A stretch of DNA of 64,000 nucleotides from CAZWSX01 sp964636985 (GTDB taxonomy: Bacteria; Planctomycetota; Planctomycetia; Pirellulales; Pirellulaceae). The stretch spans positions 62,001-126,000 of the forward strand of contig CAZWSX010000008.1 of the NCBI GenBank assembly GCA_964636985.1, read 5' to 3'. Positions within the stretch are counted from its first letter, which is position 1. Every line of letters begins with the position of its first letter. Below the pieces are notes generated by a model. That model was not told the origin of the DNA, did no database searches, and saw only the letters and a program-made list of their open reading frames with translations. The position numbers were made by a program, and so were the translations under genes. Below, in pieces: positions 50,239-58,430 of this stretch.

Positions 50239-50700
50239 TTGCGTTTGGTGTGCGTTCGTTTGCTGCGTAGGAATCAAATAGGCGTCTTGAACCGCCAGCG
50301 ACGCTGTCGCCGGAACTGATCCAAATCCAAAAATTACAGCGATGAAAATAACGCTCAGCACGATTGCGCTAACCGATGGTGGGAGCCTTCACATCCAGTT
50401 CGACTTCCCGCCGCCAAAGGCCAATTTCACGGCCGTTTGGAGACATGTGCCATCCATGACACGGGCATAGTTATACGCATTGACAAACGCTGGTCAACCC
50501 GAAGAACCAATTGGTGCCAAAATTCGTCAAGATCGACTGTTTCAATTTTGTCGTGCTAGCGGCGACTTCATCGCAGGTAACTGGTCTCCTAAGTCTTAAA
50601 CAAGTTTGGAAGTGTGTGTGACATCTCTCGTAGGACGGACAATCCTGTCCGTCACCAGGTTGCCTTCGACGGACAGGATTGTCCGTCCTACCTTGCGGCC
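50239..50700. other. Gap upstream of dnaG, mostly featureless apart from a palindrome
   Basis: This separates dnaG from yidD on the minus strand. Besides the 62-nt palindrome listed separately, no gene or tRNA was recognised; if dnaG begins at 50361 the gap is 339 nt. Confidence 0.5.
50630..50691. repeat. Nested 62-nt palindrome after yidD
   Basis: Two perfectly complementary 24-nt arms (50630-50653 and 50668-50691), 14-nt loop. Each arm is itself a hairpin: GACGGACA, 4 nt, TGTCCGTC. It begins 9 nt past the yidD stop. It could form one 24-bp hairpin or two small ones. Confidence 0.9.
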
Positions 50701-50937
50701 TTACGGCGGATCGTAGCCGCCAGGATTAAACGGGTTACACCGGCATATCCGCCACGCCCCTTTCAAGATACCGCGAACGGCTCCGTACTTCTCGATGGCA
50801 CCGATCGTGTAGTGGCTGCACGTCGGATGGAACCGGCACTGCTTGCCAATGAACGGGCTGAGCGTCCATTGGTACACGCGGATGCATCCGATGCAAATCC
50901 ACGACGGGATCCGCCATACGAATTTCAGGACCTTCAT
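50701..50937 (-). CDS. yidD: Membrane protein insertion efficiency factor YidD
   Basis: A 78-residue small YidD protein that helps YidC-dependent membrane insertion. The family core is present: VYQWTLSPFIGKQCRFHPTC, then CSHYTIGAIEKYGAVRGILK and ICRCNPFNPGGYDPP at the end. ATG 50937 overlaps the rnpA stop by 1 nt (TGATG), so translation is coupled. A GTG immediately before it is an alternative. It is in the usual rnpA-yidD arrangement, but yidC is not adjacent in this window. Confidence 0.95.
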   Translation of the reverse strand: MKVLKFVWRIPSWICIGCIRVYQWTLSPFIGKQCRFHPTCSHYTIGAIEKYGAVRGILKGAWRICRCNPFNPGGYDPP

Positions 50938-51347
50938 CACGTGGCACCTCGCTTTCTGCGAGGCGGTCGAGGCGAGGTTTGCGCATCCGCGTGCGTGCGG
51001 CGAGTCTTCTTGCTCAAGCGTTTGGCCAACTCCACCAGCGATTGTTGAATTGCCTCGAAAGCCGGCTCCGCGCCAGCTCGCGGGCGAGCGACTAAATCGA
51101 TCGCGGCCGGCAGTTCATGCTGGGCCAGCCGAAAGGCCTCGCGAATGAGTCGCTTCCACTGGTTGCGAACCACGGCGTTGCCCACCTTCTTGGAAACGGA
51201 GAGTCCTAACCGGGGATGATCCAATTCGTTGGCGGCCGCATTGATGACCAGGACATCGTCGGCGGCGTAAATGCCCGTCGCATATACGCGATCGAAATCG
51301 CGGGGCGTTTTAAGTCGACTTGCGGCGGGAAAGCGGAATTGGTTCAT
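50937..51347 (-). CDS. rnpA: Ribonuclease P protein component
   Basis: A 136-residue RnpA that assists the RNase P RNA in 5' maturation of tRNA precursors. The conserved basic RNR helix is VGNAVVRNQWKRLIREAFR (about 55-74); GLSVSKKVGNAVVRNQ precedes it. The C-terminal ~25 residues (KKTRRTHADAQTSPRPPRRK) are a basic tail. rpmH normally lies directly upstream, but only 46 nt separate rnpA from purQ here, so rpmH is elsewhere. It is on the same strand as purQ and may be co-transcribed with it. Confidence 0.93.
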   Translation of the reverse strand: MNQFRFPAASRLKTPRDFDRVYATGIYAADDVLVINAAANELDHPRLGLSVSKKVGNAVVRNQWKRLIREAFRLAQHELPAAIDLVARPRAGAEPAFEAIQQSLVELAKRLSKKTRRTHADAQTSPRPPRRKRGAT

Positions 51348-51393
51348 CGAAAGTCATTTTCGCAGCTTTCGAAGTTTTGGCCACTGTTCTCGG

Positions 51394-52170
51394 TTAGTGG
51401 AAAAACTTGACCGCATTATCGAAGATTTTCAGGCCGTCACCCGCCTTGGGTTGCGTTTTCCGTCGCGTCCATCGAGGGTGTTGCGTTGGCTCGATGTGGC
51501 GCTCAGGATGTGGCATCAGGCCGAAAACGCGGCCGCTGGTGTCGCACACGCCGGCCACATGCAGTTGGGCGCCGTTGGGATTTTCGGGGTACGTTGGTTG
51601 CCCGCCGCTATCGGCACCCACGTAGCGAAGGCAGAGTTGGCCAGCGTCGTGAAGTCGCTTGAGCATCGCCTCCGAGGACGCGACGAATTTCCCCTCGCCG
51701 TGGGCTACAGGTAGTTCCAGTTCGTCGATGTCCTGCAAAAAGACGCACTTCGTTCCGCGAACGGCCAGTCGAATCCAGCGGGCCTCGAATTTCCCTGAAT
51801 CGTTGTTGGCCAACGTCGCTGCTGGTTCTTCCGGTTTGTCTGGCAGAATCAGCCCCGATTTGATCAGGATCTGGAACCCGTTGCAGATGCCGAGGATCAA
51901 TCTGTCGGCCGCTTTGAACTCGGATAGCACGCCGAACAAGCGATTGCGAATTTGGTTCGCCAGGATTCGCCCCGCCGAAATATCGTCGCCGTAGCTGAAT
52001 CCGCCGGGGATGCAGAGAATCTGGTAGTTGGAAACGCGTATGGGTTCGTCCAGCAACGCGTTGACGTGCAGCCGTTCGGCCTTGGCGCCGGCCTTTTCGA
52101 ACGCGTAGGCCGTCTCGTGGTCGCAGTTAGCGCCGGGGGCTCGCAATACGAGCACGCGGGGGGATGCCAT
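51394..52170 (-). CDS. purQ: Phosphoribosylformylglycinamidine synthase subunit PurQ
   Basis: A 258-residue class I glutamine amidotransferase that supplies ammonia to PurL in step 4 of purine synthesis. The nucleophile Cys is in LILGICNGFQILIKSGL (about residue 99); the His and Glu are in LMPHPERHIEPTQHPRWTRR. GGFSYGDDISAGRI is the PurQ signature. The start is an ATG 53 nt after purL, with which it forms an operon. PurQ is separate while PurL carries a PurS-like extension. Length is slightly longer than the classical 227 residues. Confidence 0.95.
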   Translation of the reverse strand: MASPRVLVLRAPGANCDHETAYAFEKAGAKAERLHVNALLDEPIRVSNYQILCIPGGFSYGDDISAGRILANQIRNRLFGVLSEFKAADRLILGICNGFQILIKSGLILPDKPEEPAATLANNDSGKFEARWIRLAVRGTKCVFLQDIDELELPVAHGEGKFVASSEAMLKRLHDAGQLCLRYVGADSGGQPTYPENPNGAQLHVAGVCDTSGRVFGLMPHPERHIEPTQHPRWTRRKTQPKAGDGLKIFDNAVKFFH

Positions 52171-52223
52171 GATGTCGATTCCGTCTTTCGATTTTTCTGT
52201 GTGTCAGTTCATGCGGCCACGCG

Positions 52224-55136
52224 CTACCAGCGAAGCGGCGCCTGCCACGCTTCTTTCAAGTCGGCCAGTTCCGAGTTGATCACGACGCTGCCCTCGCTCC
52301 CTTGGATCATCAGGCGGCCACTCGATGTCACATCGCCCACATACGCGACCGGAAAGCCTGCCAGCGATCGTTCGAATGCCGCGGCCGAACTCGGCTCGAC
52401 TTCGCACAAAAATCGCGTAGCAGATTCGGAGAAGAGGATCGTGGCCGTATCGGAAAGTCCGCCGTGAACAGGTACTTTCGACAAGACGAGGGTCGCCCCT
52501 AGCCCACCGGCAAAAGCCATTTCGGCGGCTCCGACGGCCAGCCCCCCATCACTCAGATCGTGACAGCTTCGAACAACGCCCGATCGAATCGCTTGGTGGA
52601 ACGCTGCATACAATTTGGGTGCGGTAAGCAAATCGACTTGCGGAACCTGGCCGCCCGTAAGGCCGAGAGCGATTGTCGCTTGCGAACCTGCCAGTTCGTC
52701 CTTGGTGATACCGACCAGGTAAAGACGATTGCCTGCTTCCTTGAGATCCATGGTCACGCACTTGGCGACGTCTTCGACTTGCGCCATGGCGCTGATCAAA
52801 AGCGAACCGGGAATGGAAATCGTCTTCCGCGTTCCATCGGCGTCGTAACTGTACTCGTTGTTGAGGCTGTCCTTGCCGCTGATGAACGGCGCCTCATAAG
52901 CGAGGGCCGCATCACGGCAGGCAATCGCCGCCCGAACGAGCGAGCCCAGCGTCTCGGGCCGATCGGTGTAGCCCCAACAGAAATTGTCGAGGATTGCCAC
53001 GCGGCTCGGATCGGCGCCGACAGCCACGCAGTTGCGGATCGCTTCGTCGATTGCGCACATCGCCATATCGGCTGGGTCATAGTCGCCATACCACGGGTTC
53101 ATACCGCAGCCAATCACGAGCCCCCGTTTCGATGACAGAACAGGGCAAAGCACCGCGGCGTCGCCTGGGCCGTCGTCTTTTTCGCCGACCAGCGGCTTGA
53201 TCACGCTGCCCCCTTGCACTTCGTGATCGTACTGGCGAATGATCCACTCTTTGCTCGCGACCGAGGGAAGGGCCAATATCTTTTTCAGGAGTTCGTCGTA
53301 GCTCGCCTTCTTAGGAACTTGGACGGGCGCTGCCGCCTTGGGAGTGAAGCGAGCTTCTCGGACTACTTTGGGCCTGCCGTTGTGCAGGAACTCCATCGCA
53401 AGTTGGCCAACGGTTTCGCCTTGATACTTGAGCGTCAGTTTTCCGCCCGGAACGAATCGCCCCAGGACAACGGCCTCAACACCTTCCGATTCGCACAAGT
53501 CGAACAGTTCCTGCCAGCGATTCTCTGATACGGCCAGAACCATTCGCTCTTGAGCTTCTGAAATCCAAATCTCCGTATAGGTGAGGCCTTCGTACTTGAG
53601 GGGCGCTTTGTCGAGGTGAACCTCGGCGCCGATTTCTTCGCCCATCTCGCCGACGGCGCTGGAGAAGCCCCCTGCCCCGCAGTCGGTCACGGCGTTGAAC
53701 AATCCGCGATCGCGCGCGGTGAGCAGCACGTCGAGGAACATCTTCTCCGTGATTGCGTTGCCGATTTGAACGGCCCCGCCTGAGAGCGTTTCGCTTTCGC
53801 TCGTGAGTTCGACCGAGCTGAAGGTCGCACCGTGAATGCCGTCGCGGCCCGTTCGCCCGCCGATGGCGACGATCAAATCGTTGGGTTGTGCGTGCTTGAA
53901 CGATTTATCCTTGGGGATCAAGCCGACGTTGCCGCAGAATACTAGCGGGTTGCCGACATAGCGGGGATCGAACAACACGGCCCCGTTGACCGTCGGAATG
54001 CCCATCCGGTTGCCGTAGTCGCGAACTCCGGCGACAACTTTCCGCATTAGCCGTCGCGGGTGAATGACGCCCGGCGGCAACTGATCGGCCGGCGAATTCG
54101 GTGGAGCAAAGCAAAAAACGTCGGTGCTCGCAATCGGCTTCGCGCCGAGGCCCGTTCCCAAAGTGTCGCGAATGACACCGCCCAGGCCGGTATTGGCGCC
54201 GCCGTAGGGTTCGATCGCCGAAGGGCGATTGTGGGTCTCAACTTTGAAGGCCACGTTGTATTGGTCGTCGAACAACACCACACCGGCATTGTCCTTAAAG
54301 ACGCTGACGCACCAATCCTTGTCGCCCCACTTTTTGCGCAGCTCCTGCGTGGCGGCGAAGATTGTCTCCTTCAGCATATTGCCGAATTTGCGCGTGCCTT
54401 TTTCGTCGGTGTAGTCGATCTGTCCAGCCAGCGTTTTGTGGCTACAGTGTTCGCTCCAGGTTTGAGCGACGGTTTCCAGTTCGATATCCGTGGGCTCGCG
54501 TCCCAGTTCGCGAAAGTGCTTTTGGACCGTCTGCATTTCAACCAGCGTCAGGCTCAGCGTGCGCGATTTGCTAAGCGAGACCAGTTCCGCATCCGACAAC
54601 TTGCTTAGCGGCACGGTTTGGAGTGCGAACTTGCCAGGCGAACCCAGGTGCAATCGCTCAAGCTTGAGCGGCCCGACCACGGCATGTTCGATCGATTCGT
54701 TCGCCAGCAACCGGTTGGTGATGCGAGGGAGCGATGCGGCTGGCACTCCCTTGAGCCAGTATTTACGCAACGTCGCAACGGCTTCGGTTTTGAGTCCAAG
54801 ATCGGCGATCGCGCGCTGCGCACTTTGCGCCACGGCATCGGTCACGCCGGGCTTGGGTAGCACATGGACGAGTGTGTCGTAATCGCCAGGCGATAGGATC
54901 AGTTCCTCGTCGCCGATCCGCGCGATCACGGGGCGTTCGACGACCATATCGGTCAGCAACTCGTGCGCAAGGCGGCGAATTTGTTCGGCCGTGAGGTCGC
55001 ACTGAATCAGGAAGCCGCGCGCGGCGGCGATCGAAACACCTTCGCCGAGCCCTAGTTCGGCGGCTTCGTGGGCAAGGGCCGTCCCAACACTGTCGGGCTG
55101 ATCGGAGTTGGGGTAGATGTCAATTTCCCAGAGCAT
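52224..55136 (-). CDS. purL: Phosphoribosylformylglycinamidine synthase PurL with N-terminal PurS-like domain
   Basis: A 970-residue enzyme that makes FGAM from FGAR, ATP and ammonia. Classical small PurL is about 740 residues. Here the catalytic region begins at about 180, with the SEHCSHK motif at 228-234, and the preceding 160 residues contain two PurS-like halves (about 1-75 and 88-155, the second with VLPKPGVTDAVAQSAQRAIA and NRLLANESIEHAVVG). That resembles the N-terminal domain of the large single-chain PurL, which replaces a PurS dimer. The last ~600 residues have the AIRS-type ATP grasp (GCGMNPWYGDYDP, YEAPFISGKDSLNNEY). The start overlaps the end of tyrA by 17 nt. Confidence 0.92.
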   Translation of the reverse strand: MLWEIDIYPNSDQPDSVGTALAHEAAELGLGEGVSIAAARGFLIQCDLTAEQIRRLAHELLTDMVVERPVIARIGDEELILSPGDYDTLVHVLPKPGVTDAVAQSAQRAIADLGLKTEAVATLRKYWLKGVPAASLPRITNRLLANESIEHAVVGPLKLERLHLGSPGKFALQTVPLSKLSDAELVSLSKSRTLSLTLVEMQTVQKHFRELGREPTDIELETVAQTWSEHCSHKTLAGQIDYTDEKGTRKFGNMLKETIFAATQELRKKWGDKDWCVSVFKDNAGVVLFDDQYNVAFKVETHNRPSAIEPYGGANTGLGGVIRDTLGTGLGAKPIASTDVFCFAPPNSPADQLPPGVIHPRRLMRKVVAGVRDYGNRMGIPTVNGAVLFDPRYVGNPLVFCGNVGLIPKDKSFKHAQPNDLIVAIGGRTGRDGIHGATFSSVELTSESETLSGGAVQIGNAITEKMFLDVLLTARDRGLFNAVTDCGAGGFSSAVGEMGEEIGAEVHLDKAPLKYEGLTYTEIWISEAQERMVLAVSENRWQELFDLCESEGVEAVVLGRFVPGGKLTLKYQGETVGQLAMEFLHNGRPKVVREARFTPKAAAPVQVPKKASYDELLKKILALPSVASKEWIIRQYDHEVQGGSVIKPLVGEKDDGPGDAAVLCPVLSSKRGLVIGCGMNPWYGDYDPADMAMCAIDEAIRNCVAVGADPSRVAILDNFCWGYTDRPETLGSLVRAAIACRDAALAYEAPFISGKDSLNNEYSYDADGTRKTISIPGSLLISAMAQVEDVAKCVTMDLKEAGNRLYLVGITKDELAGSQATIALGLTGGQVPQVDLLTAPKLYAAFHQAIRSGVVRSCHDLSDGGLAVGAAEMAFAGGLGATLVLSKVPVHGGLSDTATILFSESATRFLCEVEPSSAAAFERSLAGFPVAYVGDVTSSGRLMIQGSEGSVVINSELADLKEAWQAPLRW

Positions 55137-55995
55137 CGCGGCGACGTTTCCCTTCGTCTAAAAGCTGGTGCAGCTTGGTGGATTGTTGACTTTGCAGCGC
55201 CTCGCGAAAGGCGGCGATTTTTTTTTCGACCTCGGCAAGCGATCGCAAGACCTGTTCGCGGTTGTCCGAAAGGATCTGCCGCCACATCTCGGGATTGCCC
55301 CCGGCGACGCGGGTCGTATCGCGCCAGCCGGAACTGGCGAATTGGAGGTCGTCTTCGCTTGTTCCCGCCGCTAAGGCGCTGGCGACCAGGTGCGGTACGT
55401 GACTAATTGCCGCGACGACCGCATCGTGGCGGACCGGCGAGAGCTTTTCGACGCGGCTTCCCAAGCTTTGCCAGAACTGTTCGACGCGATCGACGGCCGC
55501 AGCCGGCGAAGCTTCGGTAGGCGTGATAATCGTCGGCCGATCGACAAACAAATCCTCGCGGGCGTTTTCCATTCCCCCTTTTTCGCCGCCCGCCATAGGG
55601 TGGCTGCCGATGAAGATCCGGCCAGGGGCGGCTGAGCTAACTGCTGCCTCGCATTGCCCGACAATCGTGGCCTTGGTGCTGCCCACGTCGGTAATGATCC
55701 CGCCGTTGGTCACGGTAGGGCCGATGGACCGTACAAATGCGGGGATTGACTCAATTGGGGTGCAAACGATCGCGAGGTCGCACGCCGGGAGTTTGGCGGG
55801 ATCGGTGTGGCACTCGTCAACGATTCCCCGTTCGAGTGCCAGGCGGGCAATCTCAGGACGTCGGACCAAACCAATGACTTTTGGCAGCCCCAATCGCTTT
55901 TTTGCCGCCAAGGCGACCGAGGCTCCTAGCAAACCCAGCCCAACCACCAGCACCCCCTCGGAGCGAAAAGCGGTCGGTTTCGCGGAAGAGGTCAT
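55120..55995 (-). CDS. tyrA: Prephenate/arogenate dehydrogenase
   Basis: A 291-residue TyrA that oxidatively decarboxylates prephenate or arogenate in tyrosine synthesis. Residues 15-40 are the Rossmann motif (GVLVVGLGLLGASVALAAKK). GSHPMAGGEKGGMENA is the substrate signature; ISHVPHLVASALAAG is also conserved. No chorismate mutase domain is fused and no ACT domain was seen. The start is an ATG with the usual short leader. The stop overlaps the purL start by 17 nt, so tyrA is the first gene of the tyrA-purL-purQ-rnpA-yidD run. Confidence 0.93.
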   Translation of the reverse strand: MTSSAKPTAFRSEGVLVVGLGLLGASVALAAKKRLGLPKVIGLVRRPEIARLALERGIVDECHTDPAKLPACDLAIVCTPIESIPAFVRSIGPTVTNGGIITDVGSTKATIVGQCEAAVSSAAPGRIFIGSHPMAGGEKGGMENAREDLFVDRPTIITPTEASPAAAVDRVEQFWQSLGSRVEKLSPVRHDAVVAAISHVPHLVASALAAGTSEDDLQFASSGWRDTTRVAGGNPEMWRQILSDNREQVLRSLAEVEKKIAAFREALQSQQSTKLHQLLDEGKRRRDALGN

Positions 55996-56207
55996 GGAAG
56001 TGGGACAAGCCGTGCCGAACGCACGGTGATCGAAGAAACGGCTCGCTAAAGCGAAGTAATGGTAGCCGCTATGTTATCATGGAGAGGTCGCGGCGCTGTG
56101 GGGGGTAAGGCGATTTCGCGGCGCTGTGGGGGCGCTGTCGGGCGGGGTGATTGAGCATGGCGGGGGCGTGGGATTGATTCGGTCCTTTTCGGAAGTGGCG
56201 GTGAACC

Positions 56208-57383
56208 GTGGCGGGTTCTAGTTCCGGCCAATCGGCCTACGATGCTTGGGATGACTCGCAGCAATTGCCGGAAGTTGCCCCACCACCCGTGGTGGGGAGC
56301 ACCGCCGATAAGTCGATCACAGCGGCGCATCGTGAACCACCGCCTAAAAGTCGGGCGATCGTCTCCCGGCCGCTCGGATCGAAGGCCTCCGACAAGGTCC
56401 TGGCCGTCTGGATGCGCAATGCCGGAATTGCCGTACGCGCGGGGGTCGACATCCGCCGCTTTTTGGAGACGGAAGTAGAACGATCGTCCGGCCGACGGCA
56501 GCAGGCGATGGAGTTTGTCCGGCAGAGGGTCGCCGTGGGCGACACATTTTCCGAAGCCATCAAAGCGTCCGGATGGTTTCCGCCGATGGCATGCGATCTG
56601 ATCGCCATGGGCGAACAGGCAGGGCGCCTGGAGGACTCGCTCCTCAAGTTAAGCGACTACTATGAGCACCGCGTCAAGTTGCAACGGACGTTTTGGGGCA
56701 TCGTCTTTTTTCCGCTGCTGCAGTTTGTCGCGTCGGTAGGGATTGTCGCGCTGGCCATCTGGTTGATTGGGACGTTTTCCAATGGCGAGATGTCGATTCT
56801 CGGCTTGGGTGGTACATCGGGGGCGATAACCTTTTTGGGAATCGTCGGCGGATCGGTCGCCGCGCTTTTGATTCTCATCAACGCCATCGCCAGCGGATGG
56901 TTTGGATCGGCCCCCATTCGCATCGCGATGAAGCTGCCGGTCCTAGGCAACGCTTTGGAAGCATTCGCACTGGCCCGAATGACCTGGGGCCTCCACGCGG
57001 CCATGGAGGCCGGAATGGAAGCCAAGCAATGCGTCGAGATGGCCTTCCGCACGACCCAGAATCCCGTGTACCTGGAGCAGATCCCCAAGGCCAAACTAGC
57101 GGTCGGCAGCGGCGAGGAGTTCCACGTCGCCTTTCGCAGAACGGGTGTCTTCCCGCCGCTTCTCTTGGACGCCATCGAGAACGGCGAAATGGCGGGCTCG
57201 CTCGCGCATGTGTTGCCCCGTCTCACGAAGGACTACGAAGAGTCGGCAGAACGCAATGCCATTGCCGTGGCCTTCGCGTCCGGATGGGCTGTTTGGGCCG
57301 GTGTCGCGATCTTCATCATTTCGATGATTTTCAGCCTCGCCCAAAACTATCTCAACATCTTGAACGAAGCGAGCAAGATCTAG
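56208..57383 (+). CDS. Type II secretion/type IV pilus inner-membrane protein, GspF/PilC family
   Basis: A 391-residue GspF-type platform protein. Two duplicated T2SSF modules are visible: AVWMRNAGIAVRAGVDIRRF and VGDTFSEAIKASGWFPPMAC in the first, and GLHAAMEAGMEAKQCVEMAF with FHVAFRRTGVFPPLLLDAIE in the second. Membrane helices lie at about 155-188, 198-230 and 355-385. An extra N-terminal ~70 residues are soluble and Ser/Pro-rich. GTG 56208 is used because no ATG lies before the conserved region and GGAAG precedes it. The secretion ATPase and secretin are not adjacent; prepilin-like proteins occur at 23-26 kb. Confidence 0.88.
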   Translation: MAGSSSGQSAYDAWDDSQQLPEVAPPPVVGSTADKSITAAHREPPPKSRAIVSRPLGSKASDKVLAVWMRNAGIAVRAGVDIRRFLETEVERSSGRRQQAMEFVRQRVAVGDTFSEAIKASGWFPPMACDLIAMGEQAGRLEDSLLKLSDYYEHRVKLQRTFWGIVFFPLLQFVASVGIVALAIWLIGTFSNGEMSILGLGGTSGAITFLGIVGGSVAALLILINAIASGWFGSAPIRIAMKLPVLGNALEAFALARMTWGLHAAMEAGMEAKQCVEMAFRTTQNPVYLEQIPKAKLAVGSGEEFHVAFRRTGVFPPLLLDAIENGEMAGSLAHVLPRLTKDYEESAERNAIAVAFASGWAVWAGVAIFIISMIFSLAQNYLNILNEASKI

Positions 57384-57397
57384 CGAAGTGCGGCGGC

Positions 57398-58294
57398 CTA
57401 TCGGCTGGCGAACCGTTTCGCCTGTGCGATCAGGTCGACGCCTACCATTTCGCTCCAGGCCTTCTGTAGAGAGTTCACGATTGGGCCCGGAGTCGTTTGC
57501 TTTAGTTGCTTGCCGTTGAACTGTGTCACCGACCAAACCACGGGCGACGTGCTGCAAAGCAACACTTCGTCGGCGTCGATAAGATCGCTGACGCGAATCG
57601 GTCGATGGCAGAACGTCACGTTGCATCGGGGCGATAATTCGGCAATCGCAGCGACCGTAACACCGGGCAGGATCATATCGGGCGGTGGCGAGATCAGCCC
57701 CTCTGATGCGCTGTAAATCAACAGATTGGCCGTCGAGGCCTCGGTGACCCAGCCGTTCGCGTCTAGCATGACCGCCCGCGAACCGGGGACTTTCAGCCGC
57801 GCTTCCCGGTCGGCCAGAAAGTAGTGCATCCGGCTGCGGCATTTGAGTTCCGGCGGCCAACACTCGGAAGGGACTTGCTGCACCGAGGTCTCGGCCAGAC
57901 TATCGCCGATGGTGTATTTGTCGACCCACGTGTGGAAAGCCAGCGGTTCCGTGTGAAGACAGATCGTTGGCTTCCCTTCGATGCCCGGCGTAACGAACAG
58001 GACCATTCCCAAGTCGTCGCCGGGATCGAGGAGTGCGTGATTCCGCGCGGCTAGTTCCTCTGCGACGTCCCCAACTGCTGGCATCGGAATCGGCAAATCG
58101 ATCCCGATGATGGCCAGCGATCGGGTGAGCCGGGCCAGATGATGATCGAGATGGAACAGCCTTCCGCGAAACGTCCGCAGCCGTTCCGCGATCGTGGTTC
58201 CCTGGATAAAGCCGTTGTCGTGAACCGAGACTTTCGCTTCACTCGCCGGGATCCACGCGCCGTTCAGGTACGCGACTGGTTCCTTCATCGCCAT
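57398..58294 (-). CDS. Class IV aminotransferase (PLP-dependent)
   Basis: A 298-residue fold-type IV enzyme of the BCAT/ADC-lyase/DAAT group. VSVHDNGFIQGTTIAERLRT (about 22-42) and RLFHLDHHLARLTRSL are N-terminal landmarks; the PLP-Lys is in LKCRSRMHYFLADREA (about residue 155); VTEASTANLLIYSASEGLIS and PPPDMILPGVTVAAIAELSP (about 195-230) bind PLP phosphate. The product could be branched-chain amino acids, D-amino acids or 4-aminobenzoate; sequence alone does not decide. Start ATG 58294, with a second at 58288. It ends 15 nt from the GspF gene on the opposite strand. Confidence 0.88.
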   Translation of the reverse strand: MAMKEPVAYLNGAWIPASEAKVSVHDNGFIQGTTIAERLRTFRGRLFHLDHHLARLTRSLAIIGIDLPIPMPAVGDVAEELAARNHALLDPGDDLGMVLFVTPGIEGKPTICLHTEPLAFHTWVDKYTIGDSLAETSVQQVPSECWPPELKCRSRMHYFLADREARLKVPGSRAVMLDANGWVTEASTANLLIYSASEGLISPPPDMILPGVTVAAIAELSPRCNVTFCHRPIRVSDLIDADEVLLCSTSPVVWSVTQFNGKQLKQTTPGPIVNSLQKAWSEMVGVDLIAQAKRFASR

Positions 58295-58368
58295 GCCGTT
58301 CCAAGATATCTACGCAACGGGGCTGCAAAAATCGAGCATGTCGCGCAGCGCGAAGCTCCGATCACACG

Positions 58369-58384
58369 CTCAGTGTGACCGACG
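58369..58384. repeat. Small hairpin upstream of the aminotransferase gene
   Basis: Located around positions 58362-58378: TCACAC, GCTCA loop, GTGTGA. It lies in the 136-nt gap between the aminotransferase start and the histidine kinase end, and resembles a short REP-like element. There is no T run. Confidence 0.45.
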
Positions 58385-58430
58385 AGACGCAAATCGAAAA
58401 GCCGGTAGCAGAGTGGCAGCAACTGCGTTG

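Noticed and set aside
49081..50319. 412-residue plus-strand frame opposite dnaG
   Set aside because: Same reason; the minus strand has CHC2 zinc and TOPRIM motifs.
51348..51393. Expected rpmH (ribosomal protein L34) upstream of rnpA
   Set aside because: Only 46 nt are available and no L34-like peptide is encoded, so rpmH is elsewhere.
56088..56132. 17-nt direct repeat TCGCGGCGCTGTGGGGG before the GspF gene
   Set aside because: Two copies 28 nt apart in a G-rich run; no further copies or symmetry, so a chance or slippage repeat.
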